From contig JALGQZ010000007.1 of the NCBI GenBank assembly GCA_023105745.1, positions 54,665,569-54,729,568 of the forward strand: a DNA stretch of 64,000 nucleotides, read 5' to 3'. Origin of the DNA: Austropuccinia psidii (Eukaryota; Basidiomycota; Pucciniomycetes; Pucciniales; Sphaerophragmiaceae). The notes under the pieces were generated by a model that saw only the letters and a list, made by a program, of their open reading frames with translations, ran no database searches and was not told the origin of the DNA. How positions within the stretch are numbered: the stretch's first letter is position 1; every line of letters begins with the position of its first letter. Below are positions 38,026-49,871 of the stretch, piece by piece. A program made the position numbers and the translations under genes.

Positions 38026-41000
38026 TCAATCAGAATCAACCTCCAAAATAGTGGGTTTTTTCTGAGAGGGGGGAGGAAGATTGGACAAATACAACATTCT
38101 GTGTTTCTTAAATTTATCAGCCCACCCAAGGGCTTGTTTTTGGGCATGAATCTCCCAGTTCACAGTAATGGGGGGGACTGGATAAACTTTAGAAATGATG
38201 ATGTCCAATGGAACAAAATGAGCACAACTATTCAAGAAGCAGATGAAAATGGGGGGATTATCATTTGGAGGACAGAAATAAGGGAAAAAGGAAAAAGATT
38301 GGGCTGTGGAATAAAAGAAAACTGGTCTTTTATACTTATTTGCAATTGGATCCCCCATGTCAGGCATGGACATCCACTTGCTTTTTGGAGCCTGGCCAAC
38401 ATCTTCATACCATTCGATTCTTTCCAAATAAGAGGATACTGAGGGAATTAAGGTGTTCATGGCTTCATAAAGGTCTTGATTTTGGTGAATTTCTTCAGCC
38501 AAGTCACCTCTGACATCAGCCCATTGATCTTGAGTCTTGTAAATGAAGTGGGATACTGTTCTGTAGCCACAGTTTCCATCACCCTGGACATTGATGGCCT
38601 TGAAGGTGTATTTCAATATAAACTTGGGCAAGTCTTCTGAGCCAGTTATCTGATAACATAAGTTCAAAAAATGAATAAATATCAAAATAAACAACATAAA
38701 ATTACATTAAAAAGAATCAGAAACTCACAAACAGCTTGGAGCATTCATCACTTGTGTGATAGTTGCTTTGACAATGCTCACAGGTCAGGTCAATTGCATC
38801 ATAGATATTCAAACTGGTGGCAGGCTTGTGTGATTTTCTTTGTGATGTTTTGCTTCCAATTGCCAATCTTCTGGACCTTCTAAGGGTTACTTCTGATTTA
38901 TTTAATTCAGTTGCTGAGGGTAGTGAATCTGATGAACTGATGGATTTAGACAATGAGTCCTCAGAATCTTCAGATGAGTCCACTTCAATAATTGGAGAGG
39001 GGACATTTGACTGGGATCTGGAAGTTGTTGTGCTGGTCACTTTTGATGGGGGTCTTCCTCTTCTCTTGGTTTGACTCTCAATGATTTCAAATCTTGAAGG
39101 TTCTCTTTTGTTTTTATTCTTGGCTCCTTGGGGTTCCCCACGGATATTCTTGCATTCTAGAGGGTCTTCATAATATTGATCATCCTCTTGACTCTTGGGA
39201 ATTTGATCAAATGGGACTTTTCCAGTCAAAACATCTTGAAAATGTTAGAGTATTGGGGTGATTTCTGCCATTGGTCTTTGAAACAGGTCTTCCCCAATGT
39301 CTTCAAATATTTTCTTGGCTTCATTCTTTCTTTCTTTTTCAACACTTTGATCATCACCTTGAAAACCAGTCTGAGAAGAATATGACAAGTAAAATCAGTT
39401 AATAAGAAAAAAATAATAAGAAGAAAATAAAAAACCCTCACAGGCAAATTCAAATGCCACTGAGGATGGAAGTCTGATAATTCAAGCCTTTGGCGCTTGG
39501 CAAATGCCTTTTGGGTCTTATGCTTGCAAGGAATGCCTTTATAATTGTTGTATTTGTTGGTGCATTTTTCATTTGGAGGAAATTTTGTTTTGAAATTTTC
39601 AAAGGCAATCTGAAGAGCATAATGAGACACCTTGCCATTGAGGGCACAGATGTGTGGAGGAAAATTCTTGACATGGACAATCATTTCTTTGGAGATTCTG
39701 TTGATAATCTCAATAAATTGTTTCCTGAATGCCATGTGGAGTGCCCTGACTACCTCCAGGAGAGTACCAGTGGACTTTTGTAGCCAAAGTTTAACCATGG
39801 CATGGGCACCTTCAACTCTGGAGGTGGAGCCCACACCCAGGTGGCAATGGTGGTTTGTCCAGGCTGGCACATAATACTCCTTTAGAGGAAGCCAAGTATT
39901 TTCCAAATACTGCAAGACCTCAGCATTTTTAACTTGCTTTTGAAGCTTCTTCCAGTTGTCTTTGAAAGACTTTTCAGTGGGTGAATACATAAGCTGAGAA
40001 AAGAATCCCAAAGTCATTAATAAAGACAATAATAAGAAAAAAAGTGAAATAACATGAAATAAAATGAAGAAGTATATTACTTGATTCAAAAGGCCCATAA
40101 AATTTTCAAAATCAGTTCCATGACCAATTTTCTTCATGCAATGAGCAGATACATCCTTGTTGATGTTCCAAATGCATAGCATGACTTTGGAGTCTGGGAA
40201 GAGCTTCTTAATAGAGTTTTTCAAGGCCAGATCCCTGTCAATAACAATAACTGGGGGGGGGGACAAGATTGGTGTTGTTGAGGACCTTTTCAATGTATTG
40301 ATTTAAGGCCCAAGTATATGAAGTTTCATTTTCATTCTTCATCAAACAAAAAGCCCCAGAAAAGGTCTTATTTGTTGAGCTGAATCCAACAATATGAAAA
40401 AGAGGCATTTTGTACTTATTGGTTTTATAAGTACAATCCATAAGAATGACATGAGGAAAGCCATGAAGAAGTTTTATGGCCAGGGGGTGAGTAAAAAACA
40501 AGGAGGTAATGTGTCCCTCAGAATCTCTTGCAGAGGACCAAACAAAATTTTCTTCTTTGAGAGTGTCAATAAGAGCATCAATGGGCCTTCTGCCTTGCAG
40601 TTTTTCTTTCTTTATTTTCTTGACTTGGTTATAAATGTCTTGAAGGTTTACAGGCCTGTCAGACTCCCTCTGGCTGCATAATTGGGCCTGAATTTTCCTT
40701 GGCATGAGGAGTGATTCAGACATTTGAGCAATTTGGGATGTTTCTTGCTCATTGAATTTCCTGAAAGCAGGATGTGCCATGATATTTTCAGTGGCATCAT
40801 GGCTATGTTCAGGATTTTTGACTTTAAGAGTCCAAGTGGTGCTCTTGGCATATTTCCTGGAATAAAGTCTAAAAGGACAGTCAAGCTTTCTTGAGGTGAC
40901 TGTTTTGGAGGGGCTTTTGTTGGGATTTGGGGTGCCAGACCTATCACAACATATTTCAATTTGGTTGTGGGTCATATTGGACCTCAAGGTGGACACAGCA

Positions 41001-41086
41001 TACCCCTGAGCCCTGGCAACATTATGCACATGTTGCCAAAGAAGCTCAAGGGTCTGAAATTCACCTTCAGTGGGGGGTTGGAGCAT
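38026..41086 (-). CDS. MULE transposase with AT-hook, zinc knuckle and OTU protease
   Basis: Four exons on the minus strand: 41086-40081, 39993-39442, 39370-38729, 38649-38026, with introns of 87, 71 and 79 bp (GTAATA, GTGAGG, GTGAGT; each ends CAG). After removal of one G from the ten-G run at 40253-40262 all exon phases agree, giving about 940 aa. Domains: N-terminal FAR1/WRKY-like DNA binding (LDCPFRLYSRKY .. HSHD); MULE DDE core with Asp in LMDCTYK (40436-40438), Asp in VIDRDLA (40237-40239) and Glu in SRVEGAH (39811-39813); AT-hook RRGRPPSK; CCHC-like CEHCQSNYHTSDEC; OTU domain with QGDGNCGY (Cys 38569-38571) and His in CAHFVPL (38218-38220). One in-frame TAA at 39245-39247 replaces a Gln codon present in the sister copy. 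Otherwise catalytically complete. Confidence 0.85.
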
Positions 41087-41594
41087 TTTTGAATGAAAAA
41101 TATGTGTAAAAGTGAAAAAAAGGGGGGATTTGGGGATTTGGAATGGGGTAAGAACCTTTCGAAGTGTGAAAAAGAGGGGAAAAAAGGTGTGAAAAATGAA
41201 CAGAAGGGGTTAAGAGTGAAAGAAAGTGGTTTAAATATGGGATTAATGGATGAGGGAAGGTAAAAAATTGGAAATTTGGAGGCTTGAAAGCAGGTTGTTG
41301 TGGTGGAAAATGCAGTCTTTGGGTGAAAAAAATAAAAAAAAGGGTGAAAAGCTTTGCAAAATGGCTTTGGTAATGCTGTTTTTCCAAAAAAAAAAAATGG
41401 TTTGGGGTGGGGATAATGGGGATTGTTGGGGTGTTTGGGCTTTTTTTTTTTTGGGGGGGGGGGGCTGGGCAAAAAAATCTGAAACAATTTGGAGTTAGAG
41501 AGGTTTTGTGGGGAAAAAACCTCTTTTGGGCATGTTTTGGCCCAATACAGGCATTTTTGTGTTTCATTTTTAATTAAAAATGGGCCCAGGGCAC

Positions 41595-41703
41595 CCCTTA
41601 CGTGTTTTTACCAAATTATGGCCAAAACACGTAAGTTTTTAGTAAAAACACGTAAGCTCTTACGTGTTTTTACCAATTTGCTTACGTGTTTTTACCAATA
41701 CCC
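41595..41703. repeat. Complex right terminus of the MULE with a strong hairpin
   Basis: The TIR module TTACGTGTTTTTACC appears three times and its complement twice within 110 bp. At 41642-41673 GTAAAAACACGTAAG is followed after two bases by its exact complement, a 15-bp stem. Related arrangements occur at the ends of 17611-18810 and at 13470. These are likely transposase-binding repeats; that role is inferred. Confidence 0.75.
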
Positions 41704-42200
41704 TTTTTTAAATATTTTTTTAAATATTTTTTTAAATATTTTTTTTTTATTTTTTTTTTATTTTTTTTTTATTTTTTTTTTATTTTTTTTTTATTTTTTT
41801 TTTATTTTTTTTTTATTTTTTTTTTATTTTTTTTTTATTTTTTTTTTATTTTTTTTTTTTTAGTTTTTTTTATTTTTTTTTCATTTTTTTTTTAATTTTT
41901 GGATTTATTTTTTTTAATTTCTTTTTTTTAAATTAATTGTTTTTGAATTTTTTTTGGGAGTTTTTTTTCTTGATTTTTTTTCATTTTTTGTTCAACTTTT
42001 TTTTTTTTGATTTTTTTTTAAATTTTTTTTTGTTTTTTTGTAAATTTTTTGGTATTTTTTATGAATTTTTTTTTTCAATTTTTTTCTGATTTTTTTTCCT
42101 GATTTTTTTTTCGATTTGTTTTTGATTTTTTTTTTTGAATTTTTCTAAATTTTTGTGAATTTTTTTTTGATTTTTCTTGGATTTTTTGTTGGATTTTTAA
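41704..42200. repeat. T-rich simple repeat
   Basis: A run of about a dozen ATTTTTTTTT units at 41745-41860, then irregular T-rich sequence. The open frames of Phe and Ile here are artefacts of composition. Confidence 0.75.
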
Positions 42201-45200
42201 AGACTATAATTATACTTGGTTATTCTTTCCAATAGTATGATTTTTTGCCAAAAATTGTATCATGTAGGAAATATAAAAGGAGAATTGAAATTTCTCTTCT
42301 GTGAAGAGAAAGGCCCCTTTTCATCCTGATGAGGGGTGGAAAGGCCTCTGGAATTTACCATGTAGGAGGAGCAAAGGATTTTTCACTTCCAGTGGTGCAC
42401 TTGTGGCCGATAAAGTCCTTTATGACCTGTATGAGGCCCCTATGTGGCTTTGAAACCACATCTGGTCAATTTGCCCAAATACAGGGTGAAAATCTTCACC
42501 TGAGGTGCTCACAGACTTGTTCTGACAGGTCATACACATAGAAATCTGTACAGCACAAATCAGTGGCTCCTATATTGGTCATAATATGAGGTTTTGAAGT
42601 ATAAACACACTTTTTTTGAACTTTGAAAACTCATATCCACAGTTATGGGATAGTGCCCCACAAAATTGTTTTTTTTCCAATATTGTGGGATTTTGACCCA
42701 AAAACTGCCTTACCTTTGTCAGTTTTAAAGATTGAGGGCTAAAAATTGGTTTATTTTAAAGCCCTTGATGGGTTCTACACAGTGGTTAATAATTTGGAAT
42801 TCCTATCATTAAATATGAAAAAGGTATGCAGGCTTTAAATTACATTCTTGGAGTTTGGATTTCTGATACAACTTGTATTAAGTTATTATACTTAATAAAA
42901 TCTGCTTTAGAAGTGGTGAACTTTTATGGATGATACCATTGGAAAGCTTGTTTTTTTCTTTTTAATTCAGTCTCACTTAGGTATGTCTCACTAAGACTGT
43001 AGAAGCTGAATAAGAGGTGAATATTTTATCCACCCTTATTTGGTCTTTATTTGACCAAAAATTCTGTAATTTTGATTCTATCTCAATTTTCTCAGTATCA
43101 TTGGATAGCCCTCATTAATAGCTTTGTTTTATATACCCATTTGATTGTCTTGGTTCCCTTTCCTTGTATTTTAGCTGAGTTGTGAAAGCTGGAGTTTATG
43201 CTCAGACCTTACTTTGAGCTGGGATAACTTTGTTATTTCTTTTCCTATGGTTATGAAAGCTATATAACAAGAAAGGGGTGGATTTCCTCTTTATTTTTGA
43301 TTCCATCATAAATAGTTTTGTTATGGTAACTTTTGAGTGTCTTTTTCTCTACCATTGCATTTATGGTATTTGGATGTCATGCTTATGCTCTGGTTTTGAG
43401 TCACAGGCTGACAGATAGAATGCTAAATTCTTGAGGAGCCATTTTTCTTTATTTTTTCTCCAAAATCAAACCTTATTTAGCTTTTTTTGCAATTTGAAAG
43501 CTGAATTATCTCCCCAGATGACTTTGACCTTGTCCTTGGTGGTTGAATTGGAGTTGGCCTGGGGAAATAGTATTTGTGTGAAAAAGTCTTGTGGTTTTAG
43601 AAAATCTCTCTTTGGCTCTATATGAGATTATTTCCCTATATTATGGAACCAATTTCAAACTTTCTTAATCAAAATATAGCTACTAATTATATTTTTGACC
43701 TCATATAATTCTAGACAATGACATCAGGTTAATATGAAACTAATCCAGAAGTGATCAAAGTTATTTAATAATTCTTTTTAGTCATATTTCCTTTTTTTCT
43801 GGAATTTTAAAAGAAATTTTCATTTAAAAGCCACATTTTAGAAAATAGTAATGCGTATTTACAAAGACCAAAACAGTTTTTAAACAATTCAAACAACATT
43901 TTTAAAATTATAACCATTTGAACTTGATGTTTAAATTAACAAAAATACAAAATTGAGGTTATCTCAAATTAAAAGCAAAAGATTTAAATTGTTTTTATTT
44001 TCAAAAAGAAGTTCTTGAATCTAAATGATAATAATAACAACAAAATCAATTCAAATAGTTTTTTGTAAAATGAAGGAATAAGCTTTCTATAATTAATATG
44101 TTGAAAGGTATTAAGAAACCTTTTTTTAAAAAGTTAAAATTCATTTTAAAATTGAATTAGAAAATTTTAAACATTTTTTTGAGGATTTCAATGCATTTTA
44201 AGAGTTAATCTCAATTATTGTTATTCTAGCTATTATTATTAATGAGATAAAGGAAAAATGGAAGATTGAGGGAAGTAATAAATTCAGGATCATGATTAGA
44301 AACAAATTTGGGATTCACCTTTATGCAAATTATGCACAAATCTAGGAGATCTAACAGTTCTCTTCCCAAATTTGCCTACTTTAGGAAGTGGAATTTACTG
44401 CATATAGGACAGTACATGAAATATTTACAATTAAATAAAGAAAAAACAAAACAGAATTGAAATTTTATCATTAAAATTAAATTCCATAAAGGTAATTGTT
44501 TTTATCTTTTATTTGTTAATCTGACATTTTTTTAACTTAAATTGGTTTTAAAAGTAATGTTTTCTCAAAAGACAAGAAATAAATTGAGATTTTTACTTAA
44601 TTAAAATAGTTTTTTGATATAATATTGATTAGTGAATTAAGAATAGAAAGTTTTAAAAAAGAAGCTTAAAAAAAGAAAAGAAATTTAGAGGAAAAAGATT
44701 TAAAGTTAAACCTTATTATCACTTTGATCGCAGTCAAGAACTTCTTAGCCCATGCCTGTGAAAACCCATAAAAAGAAACTGTCCACAGAATTGGTGCATT
44801 CCAATGCCTTATTCAAAGCACATTAAACTTTCAACTCCTGTATCCCATTGGGATTTCTTTCACCATCAAAATTGAACCCATAATTTCTATCACATCAATT
44901 ATTTCTTTAGTCCTATACAATATAGCTTCTAGAACCACTTACTGATTCTATTTCCCCATTAAGTCATCTGAACTCATCATTATTCCCCTCATCACTAGCT
45001 AATTTACCAAAATTAAGTAAAGCTCTACATTTATTTTTTATTTATTCACTCCAATTTCTCCATCAATTTTATGAGAAATTTCAATTGAAAATATTAAAGG
45101 ACTAAAATATAGCATTTAAATTCAAAATATACATGCAGAAAAAAAATCAAATGTGTGTTTTTAGATGGAAAAAACCCTCAATATTTGAAGAAGAGCTTCT

Positions 45201-46049
45201 TTATCAAGAAGGCAACTGTATAGAGCAGATGATTCTCTTGATAAAAATCCAAGATGGATTTTTCACTCAAGGGAATACATTGAGATTTCCACAGATGATT
45301 TTCAAATTTCTTCAATGAAACAACCAATATGTGCATAAAATAAAGAAAAAAAAACACAAAAAAATGATTATTAAAAACTTCAAAAGATCCCATCAAACTC
45401 AAAAAATGAAGTTATGTTACAAAAACCCAAAATCAAAGGAAGTAAAAAAATCACCTTAAATGAAAAAAAAAACAAAAGATAAAAGTTGTAATGAAACTCT
45501 TATTCAAAAAATGAAAATTCTTAAATGGTATGCTTCAAATGAAAATAATCAAAGGGAGATAGAAAAATACTTTTGAAAAGCTTACCACCACCTTGTAATG
45601 AAACAACCATGTACTTTTCATTGATCAAGGAGAAAGAAGCTATCAAAAGTAAATTCAAGGCTGTGAACTAAACAAAAAAACCTGCAATGTCATGAAGAAT
45701 TCCAGGCTCAATAAGAAATTGGAAGTTTGGATGCAAAAGAACTGGAAATGTGCTTTGAGAGAATTGGACTTGGTTTTATTTTTGTGTAGGAATCCCACCT
45801 ACTTTCTGAATGAAATGGAGTAATGGATCTTTGAAGTCATTTGAAACAAAATAAATCATTTGAGGAGAGGTTTTTCATGGTAATACTGCTGGATCAGAAA
45901 AAATAACTGAAATAGCTTGCTAAAGGACTATGAACCCAAGGAAATTTGCAATATGAAAAAATGGGGCTTTATTATTTTCAAGCATCTATTCAAAGCTCAA
46001 ACTATGACAAAAAAACTGGGACTTTTCAAATTTACATCAGCATACCCTC
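42201..46049. other. Unassigned, old repeat-like sequence
   Basis: Moderately AT-rich without long homopolymers. No open frame above about 75 codons and no recognisable domain on either strand. Two words resembling each other (CCATTGGAAAGCTTG near 42950 and CATTGGATAGCCCTC near 43100) hint at a decayed element, but I could not name one. Confidence 0.4.
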
Positions 46050-47927
46050 TGTAAGATGTGTCTATGAAGCTGTTGATAATATTACAATTGATAGAAAATA
46101 ATATGAATTTCCTCATTAAACATAATGATAAAAATTATTATAACCAAAATTAAATAATTTCTCTTTTTACTTTGTCTAAACTACTAGTGACTATAACAGG
46201 AAGTAGTAATTGTCTACTAGAATCAATTACAAGAAGTATTTAATAATGAAGCTTATTTATTAAAATAATAGAATCACTTTAATGTATAATTCTCTTTTGA
46301 AAAAATAATTATAAATATAATTCTTGAAGAAAACCAATACTAGAAAAAAACTTTAAGAATCAATTAAAACCACTTACTAATACTCTAATATAACCTTGAA
46401 AAGAATTGGTAGAGAGATTTGACAGATAAATTGTGGATTTAAAGGATAAAAAATTGATTTATAACATTATTACAAAAAATTATAGTTTATTCCTATGATA
46501 TGACGTCTTTCTGATTGATTATGAAAGAATAAAACACTTAAGAAAAGGTTTAACTAATATTTACTTGTTGGTAATAAAGGTATAATTGGTTAATAAGATT
46601 ATTTTGAGAAAAGCAAGAGGATCCCATTCTTAAGTCAACAACAACTTACACAGGAGTTCCATGGAGAAACCTGAGAAAGCAATTATCATTTTTGGAGTAT
46701 TGATTGCATCATATGTTGTCATGTAAGATTATCATAATTACTTGATTAAGGCATTTAGGTGGCTACAACCCCATTTATGGTTGAGAATAAAAGGAGTAAC
46801 AACTGTAAATGATTTTTTGTTTCAAAATAAAAATTAATTTCTTAAAGTTATCAATGTTATTGGAAATTCCATAACAGGTTGTATTTTCTATGAATTTTTG
46901 AAGATTCAGTGTTTCATGTGGAATGATAAAAATGGACTGTAAGTAAAATTTTTAATTTTACTTATGAAATAATAATTATTTTTTGTTTTTTCATGAATAA
47001 TACCATTCTCCATTGGTATTGAATTCTTTAGAAAGATTAATCAAGGATTGTATTGTAAATGAATTTTTTAAAGTTTTTACCTCATTTCCATGTAGAATTG
47101 CAAATTGCACAGTATAGCTGGTTTCTATGAGTTAAATAAATGGATACTAGTACAGAAGTGTTTTAATTACTCATTTAGGGTTTATCAATAGAAAACTAAT
47201 CAAGAATTGACATGGTTACAGGAGTCTAAGCTGCTCTTTGCCTTGTTGTCACATCAAAATAGCAGCTTATTTGCAGTTTGCTTATCATTTGATGAGAGTT
47301 TAACTTGGTAACCAAGCTACCAAAAGGTATTGGTATACCAATTGGGCCATAATCAGCCATGGATCACAGCTTCAGAGCTACTCACAACTCAGAGGCCTTA
47401 GAAGCTGGGTACCCTGGCCCTCTTTGATGTCTTTTGTACCCCTTAGCTATTTTCATGTCAAAAATAGTAATTCAGGCTTCAAGACTGATATCTACTATTG
47501 GTGTACCAAAGCTGTATGTAATAATTCCATATTTCTAAGTGCTAAAAACATGCATAACTCTAATATTAGTGTATATGTACCATGGGATTTCTCACATTGC
47601 CATTATTTTGGTGTGAAATTGAGAAAAACAAACATTTTGACAATTATTTTATGTGGTATTGGAGTATTTTTCATATCACCACCTCATAGAGTTAATTCAA
47701 GATTATTCACTCTATTGAGGTAGTGTAGGTGAATTTTTGTATAGAATCCAAATCTGGCCTTGAATTCATGGATTTACTTAGTCACAAAAAGGTTATTCAT
47801 CTTTTCTTAAATCCAAAATGATGAATTGTGGATATATGCATGAATTATGGGTTATGCATATTTAAGAAGCTATTTTAATATTAACTGTGGCCTATTTAGG
47901 TATGAAAAACTTACCTCAAGGCTCACA
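46050..47927 (-). repeat. 3' LTR of chromovirus A (family 2)
   Basis: Begins TGTAAGATGTGTCTATGAAG and ends CCTCAAGGCTCACA, the same ends as the solo LTR at 7230-9014. Immediately to the right lies a polypurine tract on the minus strand and then the end of a pol gene, so this is the 3' LTR of a minus-strand element. Confidence 0.85.
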
Positions 47928-47948
47928 TTCCCTCCCCCAAAAAAACAA
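47928..47948 (-). other. Polypurine tract of chromovirus A
   Basis: On the minus strand the bases before the LTR read GTTTTTTTGGGGGAGGGAA, directly followed by TGTGAGCC of the LTR. Position and composition match the primer for plus-strand synthesis. Confidence 0.7.
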
Positions 47949-48071
47949 AATTTTACTGCAGTTTTATTAATGATAATAAGAAGAAAAATACCCCAAAGGT
48001 GGTTAAGGTCCACCTTTAAACCTCATGATATTACTCAGATAAAGTATCTTAAAGAGAATTTATAGACATCT

Positions 48072-49871
48072 TCAGGATTGTGGCCTTCTTTTATGTCTCA
48101 ATCTTCTCAAACGTTTATCTGATTCAGGTATATCTGATTGTGCCAGCCACTAATCTTTATGTACTGGATTTCTATATCTGAACAGATATTCTCTTTGATT
48201 TTTACCCCTGGATCTCCTTTCTTTAATGAATTCTTTTATCTTTTTGTCTTCATTCTGTTCCACTGGTGGTACAGTTAAAGGAGCTGGGTTCCTTAAAGGA
48301 AAAAAATCTTTATCAGCTTGTTGGTAAGGCTTTATCATGCTGAATGGAAAGTTGGGATGTTTATTTTTTAATTAACCACTCAATTCCACTTGAACTGCAT
48401 TGGTTCCATGTAAGGAAACAATAACAAAATGTCCTATATGAGAATCTTTGAGTTTTTTTGGTCATTTGATATTTCTGAAATTCAAGGTTAAAACTAGAAC
48501 TAAGTCCCCTACTTTGAATTCTGGTACTTTGTGACTCTTGTCCCACTTCTGTTTTTCATAGTCAAAAGAATCATTAATTCTTTGTTTTGAATGGTGTTTC
48601 ACTTTATCAAGCATAATCTTGAAGCTAAAAGCTGTAGGATGGATTTCAATTAAGTATTTCCTCAGTGTGTCTTCTGGGAGTCTTGTATTCCATCCCTTTT
48701 CTAAAATAGCAGGAGTTTGACCTGCGGAAGAATGAACTGATGTCTTATACACCAGCTCTAAAGCAGGTATTAGAGTGCACCAGTAATGGGTAAATCCATC
48801 TGAGTATTTGAATTCCAATCCATAGGCACAGAATCTCCTTATCATGTCCTCTGAAGCTTGAATCATTCTCTCTGCTAGCCCATCAGCTTGAGGATGGTAT
48901 GCTGTAGAAAATGATAAATTTGTCCCAAAAGATCTATTAAGATTGGTACAAAGTGAAGATGGGAGCTTGGGGTCTCTATCACTTTTTATATTTTCAAATA
49001 ACCCTGTATGAGAAATAAATAAATTTCAAAGAAGGAGATCTGCATCCATAGCAGTGTCATACTTATGTCATGGTTAGAATATGGGATTTTTGCTGTATCT
49101 GTCTACAATGACTAAACAAGCATTATAAGTTCTGTCACCACTTGGAGTAAGTGCTGTGACCCAATCCATATGAACTAATTCCCAAGGGGATTTTGGTTCC
49201 TTAATATGCATCATAAGTCCAAATTTCTTGCCTGTACTCCTGTTTGATTTTTGGAATCTGTCACAGGTATGGCAGTATTCAATGATCTCTTTTCTCCAAG
49301 ATGGCTACCATGCACAGTTTTTCACTTTTTGAAGTATTCTTTCTTCTGACAGTTGGCCAGAATATATGCTATCATGAAGTTCATCAATAATGGTATTGAT
49401 AAGCAATATACTACATAATGTCATTACTCAAGAATTTTTGGTTATATGGTAAATTATGCTGTCAAATAAGTTAAATCTTCCTTCGGAATAGGAATTTCTC
49501 CCTATTTAATCCAGTGAATTAACCAGAGCTGTGTCTTTAAAGTCTTCATCAAGCAAGGCTGTCAAGATATTGCAATTCTTGTCCTGTTTATAAGACTCTG
49601 TAGCTTCTTCAAAGAATTCAGTCCCAAAATAAGTTATTTTAATTCCTTCAATTGGAATATGTCATTCCCCCAAAAGAACATAAGCTGGGTTATTAGGAGT
49701 ATTTTCTAATGCCAATATACTAAGTACATCAGCATTCTTATGAATATTTCCTGCCTTATGAACTATGGTAATGTTACCTCTATATTATTGAATGGATATC
49801 TGCCATCTGAAAGTATGTCTGTTGGGTGTTTTGATGTTAAGAAGTTATTTTATGGAATTAAAGTCAGTTAC
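48072..49871 (-). pseudogene. Pol fragment of chromovirus A (RNase H tail, integrase, chromodomain)
   Basis: On the minus strand: RNase H end (NRHTFRWQISIQ .. [12 protein letters not shown]), H2C2 region (HDSIYSGQLSEERILQKVK, YCHTCDRFQK), DDE core with Asp in VHMDWVTAL, Asp in IKSDRDPKL and Glu in GLAERMIQ, then the GPF-less linker and chromodomain-type tail (REYLFRYRNPVHKD). It ends at TGA 48072-48074. All three catalytic residues remain, but several stops (for example after NPVHKD and in the core) break it. The upstream part is cut off at 49871 by the LTR of chromovirus B. Distinct from the family-1 pol. Confidence 0.85.

Larger units (their letters stand above)
37338..41703 (-). mobile_element. 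Nearly intact MULE with OTU-fusion transposase
   Basis: 4366-bp element with terminal inverted repeats GGGTGTTGGTAAAAACACG (left) and the complement ending GTTTTTACCAATACCC (right), 22 of 23 bases matching. TTTTTTAA occurs on both sides (37330-37337 and 41704-41711), an 8-bp TSD. One spliced gene on the minus strand fills the inside. The short derivatives at 17611 and 24335 and the wreck at 19455 belong to the same family. It is probably the source type that mobilised them. Confidence 0.9.

Noticed and set aside
40984..41567. Two overlapping minus-strand Pro/Phe-rich frames of about 166 codons
   Set aside because: They lie in the C/T-rich (minus) subterminal region of the MULE, overlap the transposase start, and are open in two frames because of composition.
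41489..41895. Long Phe-rich frames resembling a membrane protein
   Set aside because: They consist of the T-rich simple repeat and the MULE end.
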